Assembly: GCA_030446955.1 (NCBI GenBank)
Contig: JAUJMG010000059.1
Coordinates: 1-16,174 of the forward strand
Length of the DNA: 16,174 nucleotides
Direction: 5' to 3'
Origin: Thermomicrobiales bacterium
GTDB lineage: Bacteria > Chloroflexota > Chloroflexia > Thermomicrobiales > UBA6265
Both the position numbers and the translations under genes were made by a program. Positions 1 to 6,758 of the stretch are shown one piece after another (positions within the stretch are counted from its first letter, which is position 1; each line of letters begins with the position of its first letter). The notes below the pieces were generated by a model, which was not told where the DNA came from, did not search any database, and saw nothing but the letters and a program-made list of their open reading frames with translations.

Positions 1-1060
1 CCTCGAAGCCCATGTTGATGTCGGTGAGGTTGGTGGTGACGAGCTTGCCGTCGAGGATGATGCCCGGCTTGGCCCACCGCCGATTGCCCCAGGTGTTGCA
101 GTTGGCGTAGGTCGCGTCGTAGACGTCCGAGTCGTCCCAGATCCCAGTCTGGGCCATGGTCGTGGGTCGTGCGCCGACCAGCTCGTAGGCGGGGTTGCAC
201 TCGAGGAAGAAGTCGACCATGTCGTCCCACGTCGCAACCATCACCTTGCAGTAGTCGAAGAGCTTTCCCAATTGCGTGTAGTACTCATTGAACGTCGAGA
301 CCGAGACGGTCGTCTGGAGACCGCCGGGAGCCAGTGTGGACGGGTGGGGGTACTTCCCGAGCAGCAGCATGGCCATAACGCGCCCGACCCGGGTGTACTC
401 GAGTGACTCGAGGTAGATCTTCCCGGTCAGGGGGTTCATGCCGTCCATGATGTCCTTGATGGTGCGGAAGCCGTGGACCTCGTAGCCGGGCGCGGGAGTC
501 TTCTCAGCCTTCTTGACCATCTCGGGGTTTGTGACGGAGATGATCGAGGTTGAGTAGTCGGGCCCGGCCAGGAGGCCGAGGTGCAGGGGATGGTCGTAGA
601 ACATCTCGCCGATCTCACCCAGGTTCCGGCACGCCACCCCGAGCGGCGGCGGGCAGATGCCGAAGGCCTGCTCGATGCCGAGTGAGGCGACGGTGGCGTG
701 CACCCCCCCGCAGACACCACAGGCCCGGGAGCTGATGTCGATGGCGTCGCGTGGGTCCCGGCCCTGGAGGATGATCTCGTAGCCCCGGAACAGCATCGCC
801 CGGGAGTAGGCGTCCACGGCCTTGCGGTTCTCGAGGTCGAGCGTGGTGTGTACCGCCAGGGCGCCGGCCACGCGAGTGACCGGGTCGATGCTCCAGTCGC
901 GCAGCCGGGGAGGGGCTCCGAGCTGTGCGCCTGGGCCTTCTTGCTTGCGCACGTAGCGCCTTGGTTGAGTGGCGGTGAACGAGTACGGGTCAGCCACGCC
1001 CTCGCGCAGACTGGCCTTGCCGTTGGCGTCGAACTCGATTGGCAGGTTCTTGAAGCACAT
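1..1060 (-). CDS. [NiFe]-hydrogenase large subunit, group 1h-like, 3' end cut by window edge
   Basis: This is the catalytic large subunit of a [NiFe] hydrogenase, which binds the NiFe(CN)2CO centre and splits H2. The frame stays open to the window edge, giving 353 visible residues. The proximal nickel-binding motif RACGVCGGVH lies at residues 112-121 (Cys114, Cys117, His121). Family-typical stretches follow, such as FYDHPLHLGLLAGPDYS and MNPLTGKIYLESLE. The C-terminal DPCxxC-type motif lies outside the window. The segment IDPVTRVAGALAVH near residue 60 resembles the actinobacterial high-affinity group 1h (Hhy) rather than group 2a; this assignment is from memory. I chose the ATG at 1060 because GGAG lies 6 bases upstream; an in-frame ATG at 1066 would sit directly on that GGAG. 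No small-subunit gene precedes it, although hhyS normally comes directly before hhyL. It has its own promoter, sharing an operator-like dyad with padR and the biosynthetic operon. Confidence 0.9.
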   Translation of the reverse strand, partial: MCFKNLPIEFDANGKASLREGVADPYSFTATQPRRYVRKQEGPGAQLGAPPRLRDWSIDPVTRVAGALAVHTTLDLENRKAVDAYSRAMLFRGYEIILQGRDPRDAIDISSRACGVCGGVHATVASLGIEQAFGICPPPLGVACRNLGEIGEMFYDHPLHLGLLAGPDYSTSIISVTNPEMVKKAEKTPAPGYEVHGFRTIKDIMDGMNPLTGKIYLESLEYTRVGRVMAMLLLGKYPHPSTLAPGGLQTTVSVSTFNEYYTQLGKLFDYCKVMVATWDDMVDFFLECNPAYELVGARPTTMAQTGIWDDSDVYDATYANCNTWGNRRWAKPGIILDGKLVTTNLTDINMGFE

Positions 1061-1085
1061 GGTCATCTCCGTGGTCGTCGTCCCA

Positions 1086-1114
1086 ATAAGAAGGTGGCTT
1101 CCTATTCTTGTCAG
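1086..1114 (-). promoter_or_regulatory. Promoter of the hydrogenase gene with embedded 9-4-9 dyad
   Basis: Reading the minus strand, CTGACA (1109-1114) and TCTTAT (1086-1091) are spaced by 17 bases, which fits -35 and -10 boxes and a start near 1079, about 20 bases before the hydrogenase ATG. A dyad at 1085-1106 fills the spacer: left arm AATAGGAAG, centre CCAC, right arm CTTCTTATT, with one mismatch between the arms. The same dyad architecture recurs over the padR promoter and the nine-gene operon promoter. A repressor bound here would block RNA polymerase. Box assignment is inference; the dyad is seen directly. Confidence 0.6.
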
Positions 1115-1196
1115 CAACAGCGGCTTGCCTTATTCTCTGTCTGCGCTAGTGGCTACCTCCGATGTCGAGGAGGTGGCCTCGAGCTCCTAGCGTTCG

Positions 1197-1877
1197 TCAC
1201 CGCTCGCCTCCGTCTGGGCCCCGAACATCGAGGCCGACGTCTCGCAGTCGGGCTTCAAGCAACGACCGGGACCTCTGACTGAAGCGATGCTCGCTCCGGC
1301 GGGGGTATGCGGCGTTGAGGCGAACAGATGCAGAGCGCAGCGCATCGTCGTAGGCGTTGACGTCAGCTTCTGAGCCTCCCAGGGGAAACCCCTCGAGGAA
1401 CGCCTTGCCATCGTCGCCCAGCCACTCAGCGAGGACGGGAGGCAGCGAGGAGGCGCCGAAGATGATCTCTGCTGCATCGCCGCTAGCTTCTGGCTCCCCC
1501 ACACCTCGACTGCGGCTGGCTGACCAGCCCTCGACTCGAGGTCGCAAAGACTGGAGGACGAAGGCAAGGGGCTCGAGCACCTCGTGCTGCTGCTGGCCTG
1601 CCAACTCGCGGTCGAACGTCCGCCCCCACCGCTCCAGGTCCTTCATGTCTTTCCGCCAGGAAAGATCAGCAGGGAGGCCGGCGGTGATCCGAGCCAGCAC
1701 GGCTCGAGCGGTGATCGAGGCCGGCTCTCCTCTGGTACGGGCCTCCTCCTGCTGCTCCCACAAGTCCGATGCGATCTCCTCGCGTCGACGGTCCCTCGCT
1801 TCGGGGGCCAGGCCCTTCGTGTACGCCGAGACCCACCAGCGTGCCACCCGCTCCGCCCAAGTCCGTCGCTCGTTCAC
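1197..1877 (-). CDS. PadR-partner protein with HAAS/permease-prefix-like N-terminus
   Basis: The predicted protein has 226 residues and appears soluble, with no transmembrane segment or signal peptide. Residues about 12-80 (RWWVSAYTKGLAP, then an RRREEIASDLWEQ stretch, then a short helix ending in GLPADLSWR) resemble the helical HAAS or permease-prefix domain often encoded next to PadR regulators. The rest (about 80-226) is not recognised. I chose the GTG at 1877 because it overlaps the padR stop codon as GTGA, a usual sign of translational coupling; an ATG at 1919 in the same frame would lie well inside padR. The pair probably forms a regulator/partner module in which this protein modulates PadR or senses a signal. 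That role is inferred from the gene arrangement. The gene ends 130 bases before the hydrogenase promoter region and points towards it. Confidence 0.7.
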   Translation of the reverse strand: MNERRTWAERVARWWVSAYTKGLAPEARDRRREEIASDLWEQQEEARTRGEPASITARAVLARITAGLPADLSWRKDMKDLERWGRTFDRELAGQQQHEVLEPLAFVLQSLRPRVEGWSASRSRGVGEPEASGDAAEIIFGASSLPPVLAEWLGDDGKAFLEGFPLGGSEADVNAYDDALRSASVRLNAAYPRRSEHRFSQRSRSLLEARLRDVGLDVRGPDGGER

Positions 1878-2230
1878 GAGCCTGTCCGTCCTGGGGAGAC
1901 CTGACTGCGGCCTCGCCAACTAGGGTCCTGGGCCGCCAGAGCTGTCTCGCCAGCAGGGGTCACCTTGTACAGGCGGCGCCGGGGCCGATCGGCCTCGGCT
2001 GCTGCTGACGGATCCTCCCAGCGGCTGCTTAGCAGTCCCGCAGCCTCCATCCGGGTGAGCGCCTTGTAGAGGGTGCCATGGGCGGTCAGCCGACGGGCCC
2101 CCTGCCGGTCCTGGATCTCCTTGGCGATCGCGAAGCCATGGAACTCCGGCTGGCCGGCCCGCCTCAGGGCCAACGCCGCGGTGAGGATTGACTCCTCGAT
2201 GGGGAGGATTGCTCCCTCCTTACGTCTCAC
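1874..2230 (-). CDS. PadR-family transcriptional regulator
   Basis: This is a small winged-helix DNA-binding protein of 118 residues. Typical PadR features are visible: LTAALALRRAGQPEFHGFAIA in the first helices, the recognition-helix region GTLYKALTRMEAAGLL at residues 52-67, and the wing RRRLYKVTPAG at 84-94. Only about 24 residues follow the wing, so it belongs with the short PadR forms that have little C-terminal dimerisation domain. I prefer the GTG at 2230 over the ATG at 2365, because a strong promoter would place transcription start almost exactly on that GTG, giving a leaderless message, and the extra 45 residues of the longer form look low-quality. A start a few codons later cannot be excluded, since AAGGAGGG occurs inside the first codons. 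PadR proteins are commonly autoregulated repressors, and the dyad over its own promoter fits that. Confidence 0.85.
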   Translation of the reverse strand: MRRKEGAILPIEESILTAALALRRAGQPEFHGFAIAKEIQDRQGARRLTAHGTLYKALTRMEAAGLLSSRWEDPSAAAEADRPRRRLYKVTPAGETALAAQDPSWRGRSQVSPGRTGS

Positions 2231-2236
2231 GCCTAC

Positions 2237-2265
2237 AGAATAGGAAGATAGCTGCAGATTGTCAA
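2237..2265 (-). promoter_or_regulatory. padR promoter with embedded dyad; likely autoregulatory site
   Basis: On the minus strand a perfect TTGACA (2260-2265) and TATTCT (2237-2242) are separated by 17 bases. The expected start point falls at or next to the padR GTG at 2230, so the transcript is probably leaderless. The 22-base dyad at 2239-2260 has left arm AATCTGCAG, centre CTAT and right arm CTTCCTATT. The right arm equals the perfect form of the arm seen at the hydrogenase promoter, and the 11-mer CTTCCTATTCT occurs in both regions in opposite orientations (2237-2247 and 1098-1108). The left arm is degenerate (6 of 9). Confidence 0.7.
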
Positions 2266-2520
2266 GACGCGTTCGACACCGACCAGAGGGCACGAGGGAT
2301 GCTTCGGCGCCCTCGGGGGGCCGCCGGTGTCCCCTCGGCGATGCTCGGGTCGGTGCCGCTCCCATCCCGCAGGCGCAGCCTGCCAGAGCGGGACGTCAGG
2401 CACTCGACGATGTCGCCTCCAGCCGGCCGCTGCCCGCCGGCGCTCCATGGCAAGGAGAGGCTTCTGTCTCTGCGCCAACAGCACGGGGTCCAAGGCCACC
2501 GTCGAAGGTCACCGTCAGGC
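2266..2520. other. Intergenic stretch upstream of padR, no gene recognised
   Basis: This stretch lies between the padR promoter and the end of the 146-residue unknown gene. Open frames exist on both strands, but they are Arg/Pro/Ala-rich, have no good ribosome-binding site and show no recognisable family. A weak inverted repeat, GAGGGC (2286-2291) with GCCCTC (2309-2314), could be a structure downstream of the unknown gene, but it lacks a T-run. Nothing else is supported here. Confidence 0.4.
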
Positions 2521-2961
2521 TCAATCCCAAGGGCGTTCCTCCACTGCGTCCTGCACAATCTCGCTGCCGCGAATTGGCGCCTCCTGGAGGGACAACTCCG
2601 ACTCGCGGATGATCCTGTCCTCGATCGCGCTGTTGGCACTTGCTGAATCCGTCGCCCACAACGTCCATCGTGCCGCACTGCCGATCGATAGCTCGGTGCA
2701 GGTGAGGGCGACGAGTCGGGAGTGGGCCTCGCCGAGCTTGCGCAGCCCCCGCTCATCGAGTTCGCGCGGCAACTCCTGAAGGCATCGGCAAGTGCTGGGC
2801 GGCTCCTCATCGCGCACCAGGTAGGACTCGGAGGAGATTCGCATCGCCACGTACCACCAGCCGTCCAGTAGCAACCCGTCGCCAAGGATCTCTAACCGAC
2901 TGCCAACGCATCGGCGGGCTCCTGTGTTGACAAAGACACGAACTACCTCGACGTCGTTCAT
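2521..2961 (-). CDS. Unknown protein, 146 aa, downstream of DUF4331 gene
   Basis: I do not recognise a family. From the ATG at 2961, with GAGAGG 8 bases upstream, the frame gives 146 residues starting MNDVEVVRVFVNTGARRC. The first 50 residues look like short beta strands (LEILGDGLLLDGWWYVAMRI, then SSESYLVRDEEPP). The second half is helical and acidic, with paired cysteines (CRC) at about 58-60 and another at 88. There is no signal peptide or membrane segment. It follows the DUF4331 gene by 70 bases on the same strand, so the two are probably co-transcribed. The frame could be extended to 3189, but that would overlap the DUF4331 gene by about 160 bases. The reality of the gene is likely but not certain. 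Confidence 0.5.
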   Translation of the reverse strand: MNDVEVVRVFVNTGARRCVGSRLEILGDGLLLDGWWYVAMRISSESYLVRDEEPPSTCRCLQELPRELDERGLRKLGEAHSRLVALTCTELSIGSAARWTLWATDSASANSAIEDRIIRESELSLQEAPIRGSEIVQDAVEERPWD

Positions 2962-3031
2962 CGAGGACGCCTCTCGAACCTCCACCCCTCCGACGTCAGC
3001 TCTCCGCGGCGGCCCCGCCCCGTCGTCAGTC

Positions 3032-4054
3032 TCATTGGCGCTGGCCCAGCCGCTCGCCGGGCACGTCACCCTGCTCGACAGGTGGTGCAAGATAAGGAAA
3101 CTGGCTGCGGTAAGCGTCCCGTTCGACGGAGTCTCGAATCTCGCTGCTCGTGACGGTGCTCCAAAAGGCGCCCATGGCGTCGTCCTCAAGAGGCCGGCCG
3201 TTCATCCGTTCTTCGCAGAAACGAGCGGGGCTCGTTGAATCATAAAGAAGAACGTTGGGCAGGAAACGATCCGCCACCGAGCGTCCATGTGCACGCGGGT
3301 CCTTGCACTTGCCTGCGGCGCCGCATGCACGCTCGACGATGGAGGCAACATGTTCCCAATAGTTGGCCCTGTCGGCGTCGGGACCAGTGACGTTGTACGC
3401 ATTGCCCAGGCTCGGGTGCTTCTGCAGGAGGATCTGCAGGATCGGGATCGCATGCCGGTTCGCGGGCTCAAGCAGGCCGTCGTGACGGATCCCCGTCGTA
3501 CACCAGAGTCCGAGCTTCTCTGCGCCGAGCGCGGCTGTCGGAAGCTCCAAGGCAAGCGCCGTAACGTTTCTCCCTTTGAAGAAGCTTTCTGGAGGGGAGA
3601 GCAGCTGAAGATCTAACCGACCTTCGTCTAGCAGTGCCTGAGAGAAGTCGAAGTACCCACTGGTGAAGTGAAAGGGCTCCGAGACGAGCCCTGCCCACAC
3701 CCTGCCTCCCTCAGGAAGCCGGGTCGTCTCACCCGTGCTCGCTGTTCCTAGGCGCTCTCTGCGGTCCCTGCGGTGCTCGATTCGCTCGATGACGAGTTCT
3801 TGGCTCCCGTCGCTAGCACAGTCGCTGAACGTGATTCGGAAGGACACGTCCTCGGTCGCGTCCCCGTCGACATCGATCCTGAAGTCGTAGTATGCATCAG
3901 GACTGAAGCTTGTGGGAGAGGCAACGCCGGCCAGTGGGTTTACGGTCATGATCATCACCGTGCTGTTCGCCTCCTCCCCAGCGAAGAGGTACACGTCACA
4001 GAGGTCTAGGCGGCCGTCCTGCCTGACCTGCTCTGAGTCGAAGTGGTGGGACAT
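3032..4054 (-). CDS. DUF4331 domain-containing protein
   Basis: The 340-residue protein matches the DUF4331 pattern throughout. It has the N-terminal RLDLCDVYLF block, the VMIMTVNPLAG strand, the SFSPDAYYDFRIDVDGDA block (about 49-66) with its DxDGD turn, and the C-terminal ADRFLPNVLLYD and ERMNGRPLEDDA blocks (about 265-295), ending near FPYLAPP. The molecular function of the family is unknown. There is no obvious signal peptide, since the protein starts MSHHFDSEQV and the hydrophobic stretches are short. The ATG is strongly supported by AAAGGAGG 3 bases upstream. It lies 85 bases downstream of the PPTase that ends the biosynthetic operon, on the same strand, so read-through from the operon is possible; a separate promoter was not clear. 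Its strong ribosome-binding site resembles that of the acyl carrier protein gene. Confidence 0.85.
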   Translation of the reverse strand: MSHHFDSEQVRQDGRLDLCDVYLFAGEEANSTVMIMTVNPLAGVASPTSFSPDAYYDFRIDVDGDATEDVSFRITFSDCASDGSQELVIERIEHRRDRRERLGTASTGETTRLPEGGRVWAGLVSEPFHFTSGYFDFSQALLDEGRLDLQLLSPPESFFKGRNVTALALELPTAALGAEKLGLWCTTGIRHDGLLEPANRHAIPILQILLQKHPSLGNAYNVTGPDADRANYWEHVASIVERACGAAGKCKDPRAHGRSVADRFLPNVLLYDSTSPARFCEERMNGRPLEDDAMGAFWSTVTSSEIRDSVERDAYRSQFPYLAPPVEQGDVPGERLGQRQ

Positions 4055-4117
4055 ATTCCTCCTTTAGTCAGCTCTCCTTATTTGGCCCCAACCGATAGAG
4101 CACCGATCGGGATAGGT

Positions 4118-4129
4118 CGAATGCATTCG
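4118..4129. repeat. Perfect 12-bp palindrome between PPTase and DUF4331 genes
   Basis: CGAATGCATTCG is a perfect palindrome in the 85-base gap between the end of the nine-gene operon and the DUF4331 gene. Next to it, ACCGAT occurs twice (4091-4096 and 4102-4107), the second copy overlapping the palindrome CCGATCGG. This could be an operator for the DUF4331 gene or part of a weak terminator; no T-run is seen. The sequence is seen directly; the function is unknown. Confidence 0.35.
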
Positions 4130-4139
4130 GGAGGAGGCA

Positions 4140-4943
4140 CTAATTCTTCTGATCCGATGGCCACACCCGGGCAAGCGCCCAAGCCGCAGGAGACGGGTCG
4201 CCACGTGTGCCAACGGCTATGCGAGCAACGAGCCGGCCGGTCCAGCCTGGGGAAGATCCGGAAATGTTGACCGCCAGGTTGTCGCCTCCTACGGGACAGG
4301 GCGAGACCCTGTAGCGCTTTGGGGCGATGGTGAAGCCCCACCCGGTCGCTTTCGCGATTGCCTCCTTCACGCACCAGAGGTGTGCAGGGAGGCTCTCCCC
4401 ACAGGCCGCTCGGAGCGCGTCGAGCTCATCCTGAGAAGCAAATTTGCCGAGGTTCCTGAGCGCGGCGTCCAAGTCCTCCTCGACGTCGAAGCCAAGTTTC
4501 GGCGCGCCGCCGCGAAGGAATCCGCACCCGACGTGCACCCCGCTGTGGGCGATTGACACTTGGACCGGTGGGTAGAGAGGAACGCCGCCCGCCGTCACCA
4601 GTCGCGGAGATCCTCGGCCAGTGGTCCCAAAGACAGTGGAAGCGTGCACCTCAGGCGGCAGGCCCACCGCCCTGAAGCCGGCGTTCAAGACGAATCGGCC
4701 CGCCAACCAGTGCCGTCGACGCATGTCGCTCCCGAAGGCGGGAGCAGGTTCGGGACACCATTGCGTGCTCCGGGGCGAACCCATCTGGGCGGGCGAAGCA
4801 CGAGGTCGCACAGCTGCCCAGGCCACTGCCAGATCCATGGCCGAGTCTTCAAGCACGTCGATGGTGACACCGGGCCGACAGAGGTCCGCATCCAGTTCCT
4901 GTCCGACCCCGCCTCGGTGCTGAGTAGCCGCCAGACCGTTCAT
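4140..4943 (-). CDS. 4'-phosphopantetheinyl transferase
   Basis: This enzyme transfers the phosphopantetheine arm from CoA to the serine of carrier proteins, turning them into their active holo form. The 267-residue protein carries the Sfp/AcpS-superfamily signatures: VSIAHS at 129-134, the Mg2+-binding GFDVEED at 151-157 (Asp153, Glu155) and WCVKEAIAKATG at 190-201 (Trp190, Lys193, Glu194, Lys198). The core begins near residue 65; the first 60 or so residues are not recognised. The ATG at 4943 overlaps the stop of the DapB-like gene as ATGA, so I chose it over an ATG at 4961. It is the last gene of the operon, and the natural partner is the acyl carrier protein encoded at 7556-7837. Its presence makes the pathway self-sufficient for carrier activation. 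Confidence 0.92.
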   Translation of the reverse strand: MNGLAATQHRGGVGQELDADLCRPGVTIDVLEDSAMDLAVAWAAVRPRASPAQMGSPRSTQWCPEPAPAFGSDMRRRHWLAGRFVLNAGFRAVGLPPEVHASTVFGTTGRGSPRLVTAGGVPLYPPVQVSIAHSGVHVGCGFLRGGAPKLGFDVEEDLDAALRNLGKFASQDELDALRAACGESLPAHLWCVKEAIAKATGWGFTIAPKRYRVSPCPVGGDNLAVNISGSSPGWTGRLVARIAVGTRGDPSPAAWALARVWPSDQKN

Positions 4944-5677
4944 GTCAGCTCTGGGCGGCAAGCGTGCGACGGCAGGACGTCCTCGAGGGAGTACAAGCCT
5001 GGGGCCGCCTGGTCGACGAACCGGATGGCGGAGAGGACGGCGGGAAGGAAGGCCCTTCTGTCAAGCACCTGGTGTGTGACCTCGAGGCGTTCGCCAGGGC
5101 CAGCAGAGAGGAGCGTGTGCTCGCTCACACCATTCCCCATCCGGTAGCTGCAAACGTCGACTGCTTCCCCACCGTGTCGCCGCTGTTGCCACCTCTCGGC
5201 GAGAAACTGAGCCGTAGCGCTGGGCCGGTCCCGTTTGCCCGCGTAGTGCACGTCGAGAACGCCAAGGCTCCAGCCCTCGGTCGTTTGCTCAGCCAGCTCA
5301 GTGACGAATCGACTGACAGCCAGCAGACCAATGCTGAAGTTCGGCGCAGCGACGATCGCGCGGCGCTGGGCCACCTCGGCCATCATCTGCCGATCCCTTT
5401 CGTCGAGGCCACTTGTCCCGATGACCAAGCCACACGGGACGTCCGCGGCATCACTGAGGACCGCCGCGGTCTGTTCCCGAGCTGTGAAATCAACGACCAC
5501 GAAGGGTGGGTCTGGGACCGAGCTCAAGGAGTCGACGATGGCAGCCTCGTTAGGAATCGGGCCGGATGCGCGCCGTGAGAGCCTGCATCTGAGCGTCATC
5601 CCGTGAGTCGCCTCCACGGAGTTGGCGATGATCCTGGACATGCGTCCGTGCTGTCCGCACACGACGACGGCCGTCAC
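4940..5677 (-). CDS. DapB-like dihydrodipicolinate reductase homologue
   Basis: The 245-residue protein has the fold signatures of dihydrodipicolinate reductase, which uses NAD(P)H to reduce a cyclic imine/enamine in lysine synthesis. Visible motifs are the Rossmann loop GQHGRM (8-13), VVDFTA (61-66), GLVIGTSG (83-90), APNFSIG (111-117) and the active-site segment DVHYAGKRDRPSATA (142-156). By eye, His144 and Lys148 match E. coli His159 and Lys163, but the second His (E. coli His160) is Tyr145 and the usual PSGTA is PSATA. The GTG at 5677 has GGAGG a few bases upstream and follows the preceding stop by 16 bases; a longer frame to 5818 would overlap that gene. Its setting in a carrier-protein operon, with no other lysine genes, argues for a dedicated imine or enoyl reduction step rather than lysine synthesis. 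Confidence 0.85.
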   Translation of the reverse strand: MTAVVVCGQHGRMSRIIANSVEATHGMTLRCRLSRRASGPIPNEAAIVDSLSSVPDPPFVVVDFTAREQTAAVLSDAADVPCGLVIGTSGLDERDRQMMAEVAQRRAIVAAPNFSIGLLAVSRFVTELAEQTTEGWSLGVLDVHYAGKRDRPSATAQFLAERWQQRRHGGEAVDVCSYRMGNGVSEHTLLSAGPGERLEVTHQVLDRRAFLPAVLSAIRFVDQAAPGLYSLEDVLPSHACRPELT

Positions 5678-5693
5678 GATCCCTCCAGCGGCG

Positions 5694-6758
5694 TCACAGG
5701 AGGCCCATCCGGCGGGCAAGTTCCCCTTCCACCGTCCACGAGCGGGCGAGGGGAAGCTCCGTTGCGTCGGCCCGGCACAACCCCTGCGCCTCGAGGGCGG
5801 GCTCGAGACCCAAGCCAACGGCCCACTCTTCGGTGGTCACCATAACGCGGTGCAAGAGTGCAGTGGAAGCGGCTAGCACCGCGATTGCCCTGATAGTGCT
5901 CGCTCCACGGTCAGCATGACGCGTCGCAGAAAGAAGCAGTCTTGCCTCGATCTCCAGCCGGGTGACCTCGTGCGCCGCGAGTTGTGAGGTACTGAAAGGC
6001 GCTTCTCCGAAGGACGGCTCGGCCATTGCGCGTCGCAGTGCACGGAGTAAACGAGCGACGCAGAGGGCGGTAGCGTAAGAAGCAATCTCGGCATATCTCT
6101 CAACCGGTGCCAGCAAGTGAGAGCGCGGCTGAATCTTCAGTGCTGGGGACACCGAGCCCTCGCTGACGACACAGCCCTTGAGTTCGAGCCACTGGCCGCT
6201 GCCTTGTCGATTACTCCGGCGTCGGAGAGTGATGCCTGAACTGTCGTGAGGGACCAGGCAGAGCCGCTGTTCGCCCCTCACGGAGATAAGGACGAGGCTG
6301 CTCACGGCCTCCTCCATTCCTTGATGCAGGAGGCCAGTGAGGTGGAAGTTTCCATCAGAAGAGAACTCTCCCACGAGGGACGGCTCGATGGCGAAGCGTG
6401 CATTGGCAGTGAAGAACCCGAACGAGGCGAGAGCCTTCCCGGATCGCGCGGCCTCGACGGCTGGAGAGTCGCCGCCGAAGAACTCAAGGAGCGGGACGAC
6501 ACCGAAGGCGTGATCAACTACCGCCATCACGGCTTTTGCGGGCCGCGTGCGACACAGCCCTTCGACGAGTGCAGCCCGCGAGCTCTTCCCCTCGTAGGAA
6601 GTCTCCGGTGATTCGGAGATAGGAGCGGGGAACACCTTCAGGAGCTCGCGCACTACTGACGCTTCTCGCGAGCCATCGAGCAGCTGACCGCCTGCTTGCG
6701 AAGGCATCTCTGTCGCGGTTGTGCTTGCTCCTTTGCCGTCAGGACCACCGGCGCTCAA
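5694..6758 (-). CDS. Divergent acyl-CoA dehydrogenase-like protein
   Basis: The 354-residue protein appears to have an acyl-CoA dehydrogenase fold but is much diverged. The N-terminal half includes FFTANARFAIEPSLVGEF at about 115-132, followed by beta-rich segments (FHLTGLLHQGMEEAVSSLVL, then RGEQRLCLVPHDSSGITL) that resemble the flavin-binding middle domain. Residues about 213-330 form the helical C-terminal domain. A Glu in VERYAEIAS (Glu220) lies roughly where isovaleryl-CoA dehydrogenase has its helix-borne catalytic Glu; this is an alignment by eye. The likely start is TTG at 6758, overlapping the aldolase stop as TTGA, with AGGAG 8-9 bases upstream; the ATG at 6707 is an alternative. 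It may act on a carrier-bound acyl chain, or serve as a non-catalytic partner of the other dehydrogenase (9328-10518). Confidence 0.65.
   Translation of the reverse strand: MSAGGPDGKGASTTATEMPSQAGGQLLDGSREASVVRELLKVFPAPISESPETSYEGKSSRAALVEGLCRTRPAKAVMAVVDHAFGVVPLLEFFGGDSPAVEAARSGKALASFGFFTANARFAIEPSLVGEFSSDGNFHLTGLLHQGMEEAVSSLVLISVRGEQRLCLVPHDSSGITLRRRSNRQGSGQWLELKGCVVSEGSVSPALKIQPRSHLLAPVERYAEIASYATALCVARLLRALRRAMAEPSFGEAPFSTSQLAAHEVTRLEIEARLLLSATRHADRGASTIRAIAVLAASTALLHRVMVTTEEWAVGLGLEPALEAQGLCRADATELPLARSWTVEGELARRMGLL

Noticed and set aside
698..1282. 194-residue plus-strand open frame
   Set aside because: It runs antisense to the hydrogenase gene, which has clear nickel-binding motifs, and has no recognisable family.
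1874..2365. Longer padR start at 2365
   Set aside because: The extra residues look non-coding and would place the strong promoter inside the gene.
2233..2499. 88-residue minus-strand frame, and overlapping frames on both strands upstream of padR
   Set aside because: They are Arg/Pro-rich shadows with no start signal, and would cover the padR promoter.
4055..4139. Intrinsic terminator between the PPTase and DUF4331 genes
   Set aside because: Only a short imperfect stem (CCGAT/ATCGG) and a palindrome are present, without a T-run.
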